A DNA stretch of 64,000 nucleotides, taken from positions 301,501-365,500 of the forward strand of contig CALZFC010000097.1 in NCBI GenBank assembly GCA_945643635.1. Direction: 5' to 3'. Shown piece by piece: positions 49,260 through 62,200 of the stretch (position 1 is its first letter; each line of letters opens with the position of its first letter). Made by a program: the position numbers and the translations under genes. A model generated the notes under the pieces. That model worked only from the letters and a program-made list of their open reading frames with translations, ran no database searches and was not told the origin of the DNA. This DNA comes from Allodiplogaster sudhausi (lineage: Eukaryota; Nematoda; Chromadorea; Rhabditida; Diplogasteridae).

Positions 49260-51700
49260 ACTTGATATACTGCACATTGTTTCATGCTGCCTGGTGGCTT
49301 TCGCGGTAAGAAGCTTGGCGCCAAGCTGCTCGATTCTCAAATCTAGTCTGCGTTAAAATGTCGTTATTATTTATTTCTGTGTTGCTTATTCTTAATTGTA
49401 TATTTCTAATTTGATTCTCTCTGGAGTTACAGTACTCCTCGGATTCACCGCTTCCTCGTATGGCGCAGTGGAAAAGCTGCACTGAGAGCGGGCACGACAG
49501 CGGCGCCAAAAAACCTGCGAATCGCGTCTTGGGCGACCTTCTTGCAGTCTACGAGAAGGTTTGCGGCAGCTATTTTTTGCAACTACTTTATTATTCCAAT
49601 CTAGTGTGATTTTAGGCCTAAGCCTTGAGTCAAAGAGATGTTTGCTTTAAAAAAATGTCCTTCTGATTCATTTCTGTGTTACGCAGTTGCACTTTTTTAA
49701 TTTGATGCTTTCTTGAGTTGCAATACTAAGCATATTCACCGCCGCGCTCTTGAGGTCCTTGCATGGCGAAGTGGGAATTATGCGACAGCGGCACCAAGCG
49801 GTCCACTTCCTTCGAAGTGCGCGCTCGCTGACCTTCTTGGAATCGACGAGAAGGTTTGCTACACTCCTTCATTCTAAACAGCTGCTTAAATGATATTGTA
49901 CTATTCCAAAATAGTTGGAAGGTATATGTTTTTCTTATATTTAGATTGTTTTCTTTCATTTTCAAGCGTGAGTTGGTATTCATGGTCTTAATATTAGAAG
50001 GTACCTTTTATTTTCAAAATGAGCTGGTTTGTTAAATTTGAGTCGGGGGTTAATATAATTAAGTCAAGGAGATGTTTACTACCTTGCTTTGTCCGCTATA
50101 CATTTATGATATTGCTTGCCTTATTTAAGTTTCCTAGTTCTTTCTGAATTTCAGTTTCGTGTTGTTGGATGACCGTGCCAAGCAGTAGTCCACCGATCCA
50201 CTTGTTTGTCCCCACGCTGCGCCTACTTCCCGCGAAGGTGTGTTGTTTTCTTTGTTACTATTGTGGCCTGCCCTAAACTTTTCGGAATACTTTTGCGTTG
50301 AAATCCACTCGTGGGGTGTTATTTGATGCTTGGAACACATTCATTTGTCATTCTGAATAATTTTCGAGCAAAGTGAGCGTGAACGCTTAAAAATTCTATT
50401 CATTATCTTATCGCTTTTCCGCTTTTACTTCGTTTGCTCACATGTTGAAAAGCTCCCGTTCGGGTTAAGAAAAAAAACATTTAGACATGCTTTCAAGAAG
50501 ATGCTGATGGTGAGTTTCCGTAGATTCAACGAAAAAAAGAAATGGGTCCCATAATTACTGTAATCTTACGCCTTCAGATCCAGTTTTCGCGCACCAACTA
50601 CAGTAACGCAAGGCTTTACGTGTTTGTCGTTTCAACAACACGGCTTGCTCTACGAGCTAAATGAAGGCGAGTCGAGGAATAAATGAGTTTATGTTTTTGT
50701 GGCTTTCTTTCTTAAGTAATGATTTCCGCAATAAGTATAAAGGTGATGCATTGTGTTCATGGTGTTGAGGAGGATACGGTACAAATCTACCGTATTATTA
50801 TTGTTCCACAATATTACACAATTCCACAATAAATCTAGTCTGCATTAAAATGTTCTTCGTATTCCTTTTTGTGTTGCTGATTGTTCGTTGTACATATCCA
50901 ATTTGATTCTTTCTGGAGTTACAGGACTCCTCGGATTCCTCGTATGGCGCTGTGGAAAAGCTGCACGAAGAGCTGACGCGGAAGCGGCTCCAAGGAGCCC
51001 GCAATGTGTCCTCGCCAACCTTCTTGGAATTGACGAGAAGGTTTGCTAAACTCATTCTTTTTGCTTCAATGAGACAAAATATCTTGGTTGTTCTGTCGCG
51101 GAAAGTATTGCAACCTAACAGGAAGGTATAGTCTTCCTATGTTTAGATTGTTTTCTTTGTTTTCAACATTGATTTGGTGTTCGCAGCCCTACGGTTAGAA
51201 TGCACATTTAGTAATGCAAAATTTTCGTCGGACTTTTGTTAATTTCAGCTAACTGTAATTTAGCTATATTTCACGTGGTGAAGCTCATTTTCGGATGGTG
51301 TTCAAGCGGGTAAGTTACCGTAATATATAACAAAGCTACCGTAATTAATAAATGAAAGTCATCCTTCATTTTTGTAAAAATCATTTCCAGCATTTAATTG
51401 TAGCTGCTAAAAAAAGGTTTAAGTATCAAATAACACTCCAAGAATGATTTCCACATTAAATATAGATGTTATGCACTGTGTTTCATGGTGTTCAAGCGAA
51501 TACGGTATAAACCTACCGTAATAAATTGCTGAAAATCATGCTTATTGTTGATCCATATTGATATTTCTCAAATTCCTCTGCTCAGAAATAGCTAATATAT
51601 TGTGTTTCAGCGATGGCATGGACATGGAATGGTCGACATTCGCCAACAGTCGGACAACAAGCTGGACGCGCAGCTTCTCCTTCTGTTTCGTCCCATCCCC
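49260..51700 (+). repeat. Repeated exon-like modules in the large CoA-transferase intron
   Basis: At least three related modules (about 49335-49560, 49660-49860 and 50830-51045) each show, on the plus strand, an acceptor-like TTACAG or relative, an exon-like stretch containing ATGGC-G--GTGGAA, an end such as CTTCTTGGAATTGACGAGAAG, and a GTTTGCT donor. The third module is open without stop (e.g. YGAVEKLHEELTRKRLQ) or, in another frame, ends CVLANLLGIDEK. The first two are open only in the latter frame. A further candidate exon (about 51611-51695, WHGHGMVDIRQQSDNKLD) follows a TTTCAG. No family is recognised. This may be a nested gene or an array of decayed exon copies. Confidence 0.45.
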
Positions 51701-52159
51701 CCCCCCCCCCCCGGCTGCCTTCGACATTGCACGCAAACACACAAGTGTTTTTTGCGTTGCTGTTTCTCTTGAACTTGATACTGTTCCTGTTCTTTTTCTT
51801 GTCACATTACTGTCGCGTTCCTACGTAAAATCATCGTTGGATACCTTTTAGGATGTTGCTCTCATTAATGGAGGCTTGATAGGATGTTTCTTTCATTAAC
51901 CCTTGCACTCGCTAAAAAGTTACTTAATGTTGGCAGGCTTAATAATGCTCATCTTAAATACTCTCTAGTTTCTAGTTAATAACATGAACGGCCCACATAC
52001 TCCATAAAGCTTGTCCACTTTTATTCCACTTTTAACTAGTAGTAATGAAAGTCGAGAATGGTGAAAGTCCTGCATGCCGTGGGTGGGAAATCTCTGAAGT
52101 TCTTTTTTTTCTTCTATGCCGTGCCACTATTTCTTACAATTTATGACTCTGATTCTTTC

Positions 52160-52275
52160 TCGTTCTCTCTACCTCTCTCCCTCTTTTTCTCTCCCCCTCT
52201 CTCTCTCTCTTTTCTCTCTCTCTTTCTCTCTCACTCTCTCTCTCTCTCTCTTTCTCCCTCTCTGTCTCTCTCGAT
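52160..52275. repeat. (CT)n tract
   Basis: CT simple repeat in the large intron; a second one lies at about 52461-52566. Confidence 0.88.
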
Positions 52276-52999
52276 ATCCCACATGATTGGCACAAACATT
52301 AGAAGAAGTGAAATAGAAAATGTAAAGCTGAAAAAATTTAGTAGGCAGCGCCGAGATTCGTGGAAGGGTTGACGAGCGCTGAGCGCTGTTTGTCATGTTC
52401 GTCGACCCCTCAACGCTACTTTGACCAAGATTACATGTGCGGCAGTTCTTCTGTCTGTTCGCTCTCTCTCTCTCTCTCTTTCTTGTTTCTGTTCGCTCTC
52501 TCTCTCTCTCTATCTATCTCAGTCTCTCGCTCTCTTTGTCTCCATCTCACTCTCTCTCTCTCTTTCACTTTCTAATACAATTAATTCCAAAAAACTAGCC
52601 ACAACCTTGAGCCGATTTGTGACGACTCCCTTCTCTACCAGCTCAACGACGCCATCCGAGAACATTTCCGAGTGCACGCCGAGGTCGCGATGGTTCGTCA
52701 GCGCCGACAGCGTCGCGTCCGGAATTTCGCCAACACTTTGGCTTTTATTATAATTAATTAATTAAAAAAAATTATTTAGAAATTAGAAAAAAGACATTTT
52801 TTAAATTTTTTTTGCATAAAAAAACTAAAATTAAAGATAATAAATGATAAAAAAAATATACATAAAACGCTTCTAACTCATCTGCATCGTAGAGCCATCA
52901 TCAACGAGATTCTCTGCTATCAGCTGCCCGATGCGATTCTCGAGTTCACCAGGCACAATCTTCCTGAATTCCTTAATAATATTTCATGCATTTATGTCC

Positions 53000-53046
53000 A
53001 CTGTCCTCTTTCTCTCTCTATCTTTCTCTCTCTCTCTCTCTATCTT

Positions 53047-53078
<32 letters not shown>

Positions 53079-53180
53079 CCTCTCTATCTCTCGCTCTCTC
53101 TCTCTTTTTCCCTTCTGTCTTTCTCTCTTTCCCCCCCCCCAATCTTTCTCTTTTGCTCTTTCTGTCCCTCTCTATCTCTC
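53000..53180. repeat. (CT)n tract in intron
   Basis: CT simple repeat with a C10 run at about 53133, between CoA-transferase exons 52878-52963 and 53195-53329. Confidence 0.88.
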
Positions 53181-53334
53181 GTTTCCAACCTCGCCTCGTA
53201 TAGATGGAAGTCTTGTCGGCGTCGACAATTGCATCGAGATGAGAGGAGTGAATGAGTGACTCACCGTGGGTGCGAGGTATTCGAGGATTCGAGAGGGCCA
53301 GGATACGACGGGAACAGCGGACAGCAGCACTGAA

Positions 53335-53354
53335 GGGGAGAGAGAGGGAGAGAA

Positions 53355-53402
<48 letters not shown>

Positions 53403-53480
53403 AGGGAGACAGAGAGAGAGAGAGAGACGATAAAAATAGGAAGGGAGAAGGAATATATAGAGAGGGAGAGACAGACACTG
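53335..53480. repeat. (GA)n tract in intron
   Basis: GA simple repeat immediately upstream (minus strand) of exon 53195-53329. Confidence 0.88.
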
Positions 53481-54088
53481 AGTTAGAGTGATGAAGAATG
53501 CCACTAGAGAAAGAGAGAAAGACAGATACAGGAGATAAGTACAAGATGATATGGTACACAAACCGTGCAATGTTCACTGATGTGCCAAGAGTGCAGAAAC
53601 CTCGTTCGTCCGGGGGTGAGACCTCAAAGTAGTAGCTCTTTCTCTCTCTTTCTCTTTCTCTCTATCTCTCATCCGCTCAATCATTCTCCCTTTGTACCTC
53701 TGGCGCCATCTGTTTCTCCGTCTCAGGTTCTCCCGTTTCTCTCTCTCTCTCTCTCAACCTGAATAATAGCCGTGTCGAGTGGAATGGCCCGTCGGTAGAA
53801 TAGCGCGGGCATCTCGTTCAAGAAGACGGGCACGTCGTATTACAATTTATAGTCTTGAAAATAGATGTAGCAAAATTAAAGCAATATTATTCTTAAAAGA
53901 TAAACAAAAATAATGTATTCCATTCACTAACCTTCATTGACTGCATCCACCTGGCCACGAGCGATGAAAAGACAGTTGGACCGGATGTAGCCTTGGCAAA
54001 GAGAAACTACATTCAATACTCAATGAAGCGGTCGCTTCCGACTATATACTCTTATGTATGTAAACAATCGAAATGGACACTTCATCGT

Positions 54089-54120
<32 letters not shown>

Positions 54121-54150
54121 GGAGTGGGAGAGAGAACCGAGATAGAGACT

Positions 54151-54182
<32 letters not shown>

Positions 54183-54799
54183 ACACGGTTGCAAGATGAA
54201 GTGCTAGAGAGAGATGAAGAGAGACCTTCATTTTCCTTTTCTAGCCACGCCGCTCTTCCTTGCAGAAGAATGTGATGCAGGGTGATGTTGCTGAGGTCAT
54301 TCTGAAACGATATGTGTTTATATAATAAAGACAATGCAATTTGTTGGCATTTTTTTCGTATAAATCTTTTATATTATTAAGTTTAATAATAAAATAATTT
54401 TAACTTTTATTTTTGTTTATTAACTTTAACGCTCAAAATATTTTTTCCTCCGAAGAAAAGAAGAAGAATAAAATTCCAGATACTTCTTTAGCATGCTGCA
54501 GCAGGGCGTCGAAGAGAGGAGTCGGCGACGCCGTGTACGAAGATGTTCTCGCATGGAAAGAAAAGAAGGAGAATATACATACATATGTATGGATAAGAAT
54601 CATATAGCACTTTACTACAAATTATACATATATTTTTAACAATAAAAAAAGACATATTTAGCGACTCATCTATACCACTCTTGACGCATCGGACCGCGTC
54701 GCGTGCACTGACGCGTCGCGGCTGGCGTCCCGGAACGGCCGCCATGACCTCGCGGATGTGGCGCGAGAAGGTTGTGAAGTGGGCGAAACGGCGAAGCAT

Positions 54800-56515
54800 C
54801 TCAATAGAAAGTACATTTAGACTAGCATGGCAAGATGGCGTATTCGATCGGAGTAGATAGTATGTCTTCTGTGTATTCTGGCTGACCATGCGATCAATGG
54901 AATGTATCAACAAGAATTGGAAACGAAATACATTAAATATATTAGGATTTTCATAGATTGCCGAAGTATAGATTGGAGGTTCTTATCTGCACGACTTGGC
55001 GAGGTGTGATGAAAACAAGTTTATCAATCATATCGATTATCAGCGATGGAGATGCAAGAACGTGAGAAGAGAATAGAGACAGAGCGAGAGAGGAAAGTAG
55101 AGATAGTATCTACAAAGGATATGTGAAGAGAGAGAGAGAGCGAGATAGAGGGTTAGAGAAACAGAGACACACAGAGAGAAAACTGAGTGAGATAGAGAGT
55201 GTGATAAATTGAGAGAAATTGCTATATTTTTTAAGGAATTGTTGTATGCACATATTCGGCTGAAAAATACATATTTTTGGAAAGACTAACTTCGCATTAG
55301 AATCTTAAAGGAGCAGTTCACTGAATAATTAATATACGGTTTATGAACGTTGATCTATTGACATCTGTCTACACAGTGCTCCCAGAAATTCTTTACCATT
55401 TTATTCTCCTTACGAACTTAAATGCACGAAAACTCGGCAAAATTTTTTTTACAGCAGTTGTTTGCCACTCTACAATTTCACACTCTCTAATGTAAGCCGC
55501 AGAAGGGCCAAATATTTTAGGGCTCGCGTTCAAAATGGTCTTAATGTACTACTGTAGGATCATTCTGTGCATGGCTTCTTTAAGAATATATTAAACATTA
55601 AAAAAAAATATTCAATGCATTTTTGACCCCTTCTTGTCTGTGCGGTATGCCGGCATGAGATTTATAAATTTTATCTTTCAAAATCGGCTGACGCTCATTG
55701 TCAGTAAGTGGTTTTTTGTCAAGGCTTGTCAAATCGGAAGGTGGACAGGAGGAATCGAAAGGTGGAATGGTGGAATGAGAGGAGGAGCACATCATGTCAT
55801 CCCCCCTCCACCCATCCTCCCCAATGTCTCGTACCCGGGGGAAGGAGTCCCCCATGCTTGTACCGTATACCGATCAGCCGTTCTTTATGATCATCATGTG
55901 AAAAGCACGGGAGCTACATTGGCTGCCTCGGGCACTCCTGGTTAGTAAGAAAAGTGAGAGAGAGAGAGAGAGCGAGAGAAAGAAAGGGTTAGGGAGAGAG
56001 AGATAGTGAATCAGCGAGTAGACAGAGAGAGAAAAAGAGAGAGAGAGAGAGAGAGAGAGAGTGAGTGAGAGTAGTAATATTAGAGAATGACGGAGGAATA
56101 TAATGGCGTCCATGGGAAGTTGCTGCCAGTTCAGCTGCCGCTCCCGTGCTCTTCACATGATAATTGTGCTCTCCTCTTTCTTTCCCTTATCCCCCTCACA
56201 TCTCTCCTGTCTTTTAAACTCTCTCGCCGGTTGTCACTTCTCACAACAAATACGCACAATGAACGGTGTTCTCGAAAAGTGATCCTTGAGGGAGTGGTGA
56301 TATTGGGTTCACTCACACTCGGAAATAGCAGTTTACTGGAGAGAGCCAGAGAAAGAGAGAGGGAAAGAGAAGACCATCGGGAGAGAGGGACCAGAGAGAG
56401 GGAAGGACCAGAGAGAGAGAGAGAGGGAAGTAGAGAGACAGAGAGAGCCAGATAGAGAGAGAAAGAGAGAGAGTGAGTGAGTGAGAGCCAGAGAGACGGA
56501 GAAACTAAGAGTAAA

Positions 56516-56550
<35 letters not shown>

Positions 56551-56919
56551 AAGAGAGAGGGGGAGTGAAAGATAGAGAACAAGGGAGTTTGTGGTTAAGC
56601 CAAAGAAGTCGCAGCTGAAGGAGTATATGGTATTTAGCAGTTAGCCCGTCGGAGACGTTCTCTACTCCTGCCACCCTGAGAGGAACGGAAGATCATCGGG
56701 CTGAGGGTATAAAATGGCCGGCTGCAAGGCAGAGGGTCATTAGCTTTTCCCCCCAGATGCATGTTTTTTTTAAAAATAAATGATTGCTGAATCAGCTAGA
56801 TGCATATAGCTGCTGACTGTTCAATAAATTTAAGTAAAAGACAATAATTATTTACATCTTTCAATTTTTGCTAATTAGTTATTTGTAAATTAATTAATTT
56901 TTTTTTCTTAATTTAGCCC
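54800..56919. other. 2.1 kb intergenic with GA repeats and a stem-loop pair
   Basis: GA tracts at 55130-55150, 55950-56060 and 56340-56570. The sequence ATGTGAAAAGCACGGGAGC (about 55898) recurs inverted as GCTCCCGTGCTCTTCACAT (about 56139), flanking the middle GA tract. A TATAAAA sits at about 56709. No supported gene. Confidence 0.45.
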
Positions 56920-57720
56920 ATGTCCAAGCTGTACAAGTTCATCAAATGCTCTCCAAAGAGCAAATTCGTCAAGCTCATCGACGAATCCATTCATCTCTAT
57001 TTCGTCAGTCATTTCGTTATGAATTATTGCATTTATTTTTTTCCATCCAGAAAGGCCAAAATTACCATGGAGTTCTGTAGAAAAATTCTGTAAAATGCCA
57101 GGAAAAGATAGTTGTTTGCAGGATGATCTGGATGAAGAAAAGAAGAAGCTAAAGAGGCTCCATCTCCCGTCCATTTCCAAATCAACGCCGAGCCCAAGGT
57201 AATCATAAACAACAAAAAAAAAATTCATATGCAACAGCATCATTTGAAACATGGTCGAAATAAAAGAATAATATTGATTTCCCGAAAATCTTCCTTGGAC
57301 GTTCGCCGTTTCTCTACTCCGGTACATTTGGAAAATTTGGCCTTTTCCTCAACTTCCTTCTCCTCATCCCACGTCAGTTTCTATAGCTTGTTTAGCGTAC
57401 GAACATTGTTGAACGAACGAAAAAAAAAATCTATTTTTAAAAATAATTATGCTACGAAAATAATTCAGACTTCATCAACATCCGATGATCTTTCCGACAG
57501 AAATACTGCGTTACCGTCATCGAGTGATCGGGGTACATTGATCACAGTTGGTGACGAACCATTCTATCTAAGTAATAAACATTGTATGCTGTTGGAGTCC
57601 GTCTTTTCATCTGCTATGAATTCGTCGCCTTCTTCCACGAAACTACAAAGAACCTGTGAACGCTTCTCTCAGACAGCATCTTCCACAAGTTCATGCATCA
57701 GATCTCTTATCGCCTGCTGA
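56920..57720 (+). CDS. Unrecognised serine-rich protein
   Basis: Four exons: 56920-57003, 57122-57198, 57267-57372, 57469-57720; 172 residues with all phases consistent. The start at 56920 lies four bases after a TTTAG acceptor, so the mRNA may be trans-spliced or have an upstream exon. The N-terminus is basic and helical (MSKLYKFIKCSPKSKFVKLI, then DDLDEEKKKLKRLHLP). The rest is Ser/Thr-rich with basic patches and four cysteines near the end. No signal peptide, TM segment or known domain. The acceptor of the third exon (AAAAG) is weak. Function unknown; the gene itself is moderately supported by consistent splice phases. Confidence 0.5.
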
Positions 57721-59227
57721 ATGTTGAATGCATTTAATAAGGGATTATTCTATTGTAATAGGTAAATTATAAGCAGTTACTGTGTTTTAAAATCAATCAC
57801 TCTATCTATGAGAGCATTCGATGATCAGATTGTTATAGAGCATAAAGTGAGTTATTTTGATGAAGAAAACATGACGGCGACTGCCAACACGGCGAGCTGC
57901 ATAATGCACTATCGTGTCATGATGTATAGAAAGAACACAAATATAAAATAAATAACAGGAATGTTTGATCCCAAATTCCGAAAAACTTTCTTCCGATGTG
58001 GGCAATCGAACCCGGCCTTGCATGTGAAAGACGCAAATCAGAAACACTAGACTCATAACATCGGAGTGGTAGTAAAATTATGCTTCGCAGTAGACAGGAT
58101 GACATACCGTATTTTCTCTATTAGTGCCCCCGGGGGCACTATTTTTCAATCCCCTTGCGAGAGGGGGGGGGGCACAATTAGAGGGGGGGGGGTTCTATTA
58201 GAGGGAGGGGCACTAATAGAGAAAATACGGTAGTACTGATCGGTTGTGTTGTTTCACTAATCCTTTTTAAAAATCAGAAAAATGTGGATCTCATTTTTCG
58301 CAAAGAATTTGTGAGATGGAAAACGAATTGTCATCATTCCCTTCCCCTTCCAAATTTCTTCTTCTATATTACCAGGAACGCCTTTTCTCATTTTTATATT
58401 GCTTCCTTATCTCACCGCAACGACATCAAAGATTTATCTTGTGTCTTCCATCACGCCTAGTAGACACCCTGCTCTGTACATAAAATCCCTTACAAATAAT
58501 GTAATCTGCGTATTTTTGAAAAAAAAAAAATTTTTTTTGCAATTTTTTTTAACACTATCTGAGAGAATAACGGCTGTACTACGCATTCTAACCATCTCGA
58601 CCAAATGTTTCCTGTATCAGTACATTTACATTATAGCCCGGACAGGTAAATCTTGTTCCTTACCGTTAATTTCTATTTTAACACGCATAATATTTCTTCC
58701 ACTGAATTCTCTCCTTGAACAATGTATGATCATTGGAATGCTCTGACGACTTCTACGGGAAAAAAGAGACTTGTTCAAATAATGTACCGAATAGACTATT
58801 TTTCAGTTTTGGCATGCAAATAAGTTCGTGCTATGCAACATTTACGGTCACGCATATCCCAAATGGGTTCACTTTCGATATGGTGTGCTTCATGGGACTT
58901 TAGCCTTTTTCAATGACATATTTCGTTAAAATGCGTGAGAAGAGTGCATATAAAGTTGAGAAATTGTGCGCTTTGTTAAGGGCGCGAAAAGTTCAGTTCA
59001 GTGATTCCAATTTATTTTCTTCCTTTAACAAGATGTCAGATCATTTCCTCGTCACTTTTTCTGCTGACACCTCCAGAGAGTGGTTGGCTCGCCCGGGATC
59101 TCGATCGACAATGTCGGGTATCTCGCTTTCATCACTATCACTTTCTCCTCTTCTTTCCCATATTCTTTAGTCAGACAATTTCATATTTGGAAGATTTTGT
59201 ACTCATTCACTTTGCGCCTCTTGTTCG
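57721..59227. other. Intergenic region with a TIR element
   Basis: Apart from the element at 58105-58232, it is AT-rich. A 115-codon hydrophobic frame at 58399-58746 is not convincingly a gene. Confidence 0.4.
58105..58232. mobile_element. 128-bp element with perfect 26-bp terminal inverted repeats
   Basis: Starts TACCGTATTTTCTCTATTAG and ends with the exact complement over 26 bp, with TA at both ends. The interior is G/C homopolymer-rich (GGGGGCAC motifs repeated). This is the structure of a TA-target MITE. A partial relative of the end is seen near 19240. Confidence 0.75.
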
Positions 59228-62200
59228 ATGGAATCGTCTACAGACAAGTTACTCTTCTACCTGTTCATCGTGTTGTTCGTGCTCCTCATCGCCATTTTCA
59301 TCGGGCTAACCGTCACTGCGGCTATTTTCGGTGAGCGGCATATTCTTAAGTCAGGAAATTCCATATTTGGATTTTTTTTTATATTTGCTACACATGCAAA
59401 TATCAATGAAATAGATAGAAAAGAGACGAAATGAATGGAAATGAACAGGGAAGTTGCCTAGAAAATGTTTACTTCTAAAACCTTTTTAATGATTCATACA
59501 TTTTGTGCCTATTTGAATACTGTTGAACAGAATCTCACGGCAACAAATTAGCCTTCCAAGTGACCACAGTGTTCGCCGTGCTAATCACCGCCTTTATCAT
59601 CGGGCTAGCTATTGTCATGGAGGTGTGCATCTACGCTATCTCTCTCTCAGCTTCTCTCTCTTTCCCTCTCTCTTCTCTCTCACCTTCTCTCACTATAGCT
59701 CTCTCGCACCAGACGTTTTCCCTTCTCTCGTTCACTACTTTCCTCCTCCTCCCCATACTACACTGCTTCGATCAGCCGCTTAAAAACTGCCGTTTCAAGG
59801 TGTATGTTGCTATTATTAAGGTGGTTATGAACAGACGCCATCGCAAGATGCGCGAGAGGCATGCAAAGTTGATGAAGGCGGCGGCGTCCAGTACACCCAT
59901 CAAGAAAGTGGGTTTTACAAAAGTGTTAACCATTCAAAAAAAGAAGATACAAATTTGCCAAAAATTAAGAAGCACCTTTAAGAGAAATCGTTGGCATGAC
60001 GAAATTTATTTGTTTTCTATTAAACTGAATAGACAAAAAATAAAGAACTTTCTCGCGCAGGCTACCGCCGAGTCGAACTCGCCTTCGACGGAATCGAAAG
60101 AAGCGCCGAAGACCACCGCGACTGATGACAAGACCAAGACGCCACCCGCCGCCGTGTGTCTATTTTTACCTAGAAAAAACATTTATCGCTCAACGAATTT
60201 ACAGCGTTGGAGTGGTGTATCCCGATAAGAAAAATGAATCGTATTGAAATTAGGCTCATTAAATAGAGCTGGTCGAGTTGTATGAGAAAAATAATTTAGG
60301 TAAATGAAATTGAAAACAATTTTCCCGGGGCGGGCGGCTTTAAGCGCATGTTCTACTCTAACAGAGAGGCTCTATTAAGAGAGCCTCTCTGTAAGACTCA
60401 AGGAGGCCGCAATGTACGCCTGCCCCGGGAAATTTTATTTTTCTTTTACTTTGAAAACTTTATAAGAGACGCATATAGTGTTCATAACGAAGATTAGTTG
60501 GTCAAAAAGTTTTCAAAAAAATTTTTCTCTCAGTTATAAGTTCGAAATGCTCCAACATTTTGGAAGACCATATATACCGCTATACTTAATATTTCTCAAT
60601 AATCTTTTCAGTGGTAGGTTCCTTGCTCAAAACTACACAAAAAAGTCCGTGGAGACCATTTTCGAAAAATAAAATTTATATTACTTTTCTCCAATTTAAG
60701 TTTTTAAAAAGTGGTTTTCAGGCAATAACTTTTTTTATTATTATGAGAAAAAACTGCATACAATATGTTTCTAAGAGGAAAAAGATCGGACCCATTTTTT
60801 GGGTGTTTTCATTTGAATATGGGTTCCTAAGCAAATTTCCGCCTTGGATGCAAACCATAATCTCATTCAAACTTAAAGGATCATGAAACTCAAATTTTTC
60901 AAGCTTTGAGCTATTACGCTAGTCGGTCTATGTCCCTCATGCGAACACTTCTGCCAAGTAAGAAGATTCAAAAGTGCAGCATTCGCTAGAAATTTGCATT
61001 TAAAAAATGTGCCTGCATCCGTAAAATTTTTGGTACGATACTGTATATTTCTGTTCTTTGTTAGTTTTGCAGAAAATTAACTCCAGGACATTCACCCCGG
61101 CCTATAGGCGGGAAAATACTTTTTAAACATGTTCTCTTGCAAGGTCGAAATAAATTTAAATAGCCATCTCCAGTCCCTTTCTTTCTGTTCGTTTGTCATT
61201 TTGCTAAGATTCCCAAGGAAATATAGAAATATCGAAGAAAAGTTTCACTTTCAAAATTAGTCTAAAAGTTTTTAGTAGTCCGTGTGTACTGCTTTCCAGT
61301 ACAAACATTATAATAAAAACAAAGCGTATTACAGTATCTCGGCACTTTTCAACAGGTCTTTCCGTGCAGGAGTTTTGGGTGTTCATGCTCCTTCAAACAA
61401 TTTTTACACCAAATGGTCCATTCGATGTAGTGTTTTATGCTCTTAAAAATGGTATATTTTTGTACATAAAAAATTAACTCTTAAGGTCGAAAATTAACTT
61501 TTTATGTTTTAGGCCAATTTCTAGTGTAAAAATAGTCGTTCTTTTGACCATTAATGGGTTTTGTACACCGATTTTCCAAACTATATTTATACTGTGAGAA
61601 AGAGCAGCTAAAACTGCGTCGGATGAAGCTTTATAATAAAAATCGGAGGAACATTTCTTGGGAAAATGTATTTGAATGCTGGCTGTTGAAGGCGACATTG
61701 CTGAATATTTTTCAGCAAATATTTCAAAATTGTTCTTTTGAAGCATCTAGTACCCAATAATATGTAATCCATGATTCTTTGAAGTCCTTTTACGATATAC
61801 CACTCAAAAGTACGCAAAAAGTCAAGAGAATTCATTTTTTACCAGCCTAGATCGCGAAATAAATGTACGAAAACTCCTTCGAAGCCAACTATCAGGTCAT
61901 TTGTGAGCCGGATTGCCAGAATGGTCCTACCCATTCGAAAGAGCAGAGACTTTTACATAATATATCCACCGATGAAAGATCAAAACCAGTACATGTTTCA
62001 GAAATCTTGAAATTTCCAAAAAAAAAATCTACAACAGGATTCGACTATTTTGAGCTATTCTGCGAAAGCTGGTAAAAATGGAAACTATGTCCTAAAAACT
62101 CTACCATAATGTTTTTTGAGACGAGAAAAATGAATTTGATTTTAATTTTCTACTTTTGAGTACAATCCATGGTACTATTACCAGAAGAATGAAATATAAT

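Larger units (their letters stand above)
47463..54799 (-). pseudogene. Acetyl-CoA hydrolase / CoA-transferase family gene, probably decaying
   Basis: Recognisable exons (minus): 54676-54799, 54484-54547, 54226-54301, 53932-53991, 53759-53840, 53564-53622, 53195-53329, 52878-52963, 52606-52735, 48681-48781, 48405-48490, 48237-48286, 47828-47944, 47463-47652. They cover almost the whole family protein: Arg-rich possible mitochondrial leader (MLRRFAHFTTFSRHIREV), SPTPLFDALL, VSPPDERGFCTLG, IPDATLSALTNHRDLG, IVTAFVHGSRRLY, NDPAFIRRQHKMVAINSAIE, ADSVGTRFFSGYGGQ, VDFLRGA, VTTRAHVHNVVTEYGI. Many junctions are in phase. Four are not: 54676/54547 (plus a frameshift in VHG/SPTP), 53932/53840 (in-frame TAA, no AG), 52878/52735, and 47828/47652 (next to a 74-bp duplication). 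One junction needs a GC donor. Decay or assembly error; if functional, it would act on acyl-CoA in mitochondria. Confidence 0.7.

Noticed and set aside
58399..58746. Hydrophobic 115-codon frame, perhaps a chemoreceptor remnant
   Set aside because: No recognisable receptor motif and it crosses A/T homopolymer runs; not enough to call even a pseudogene.
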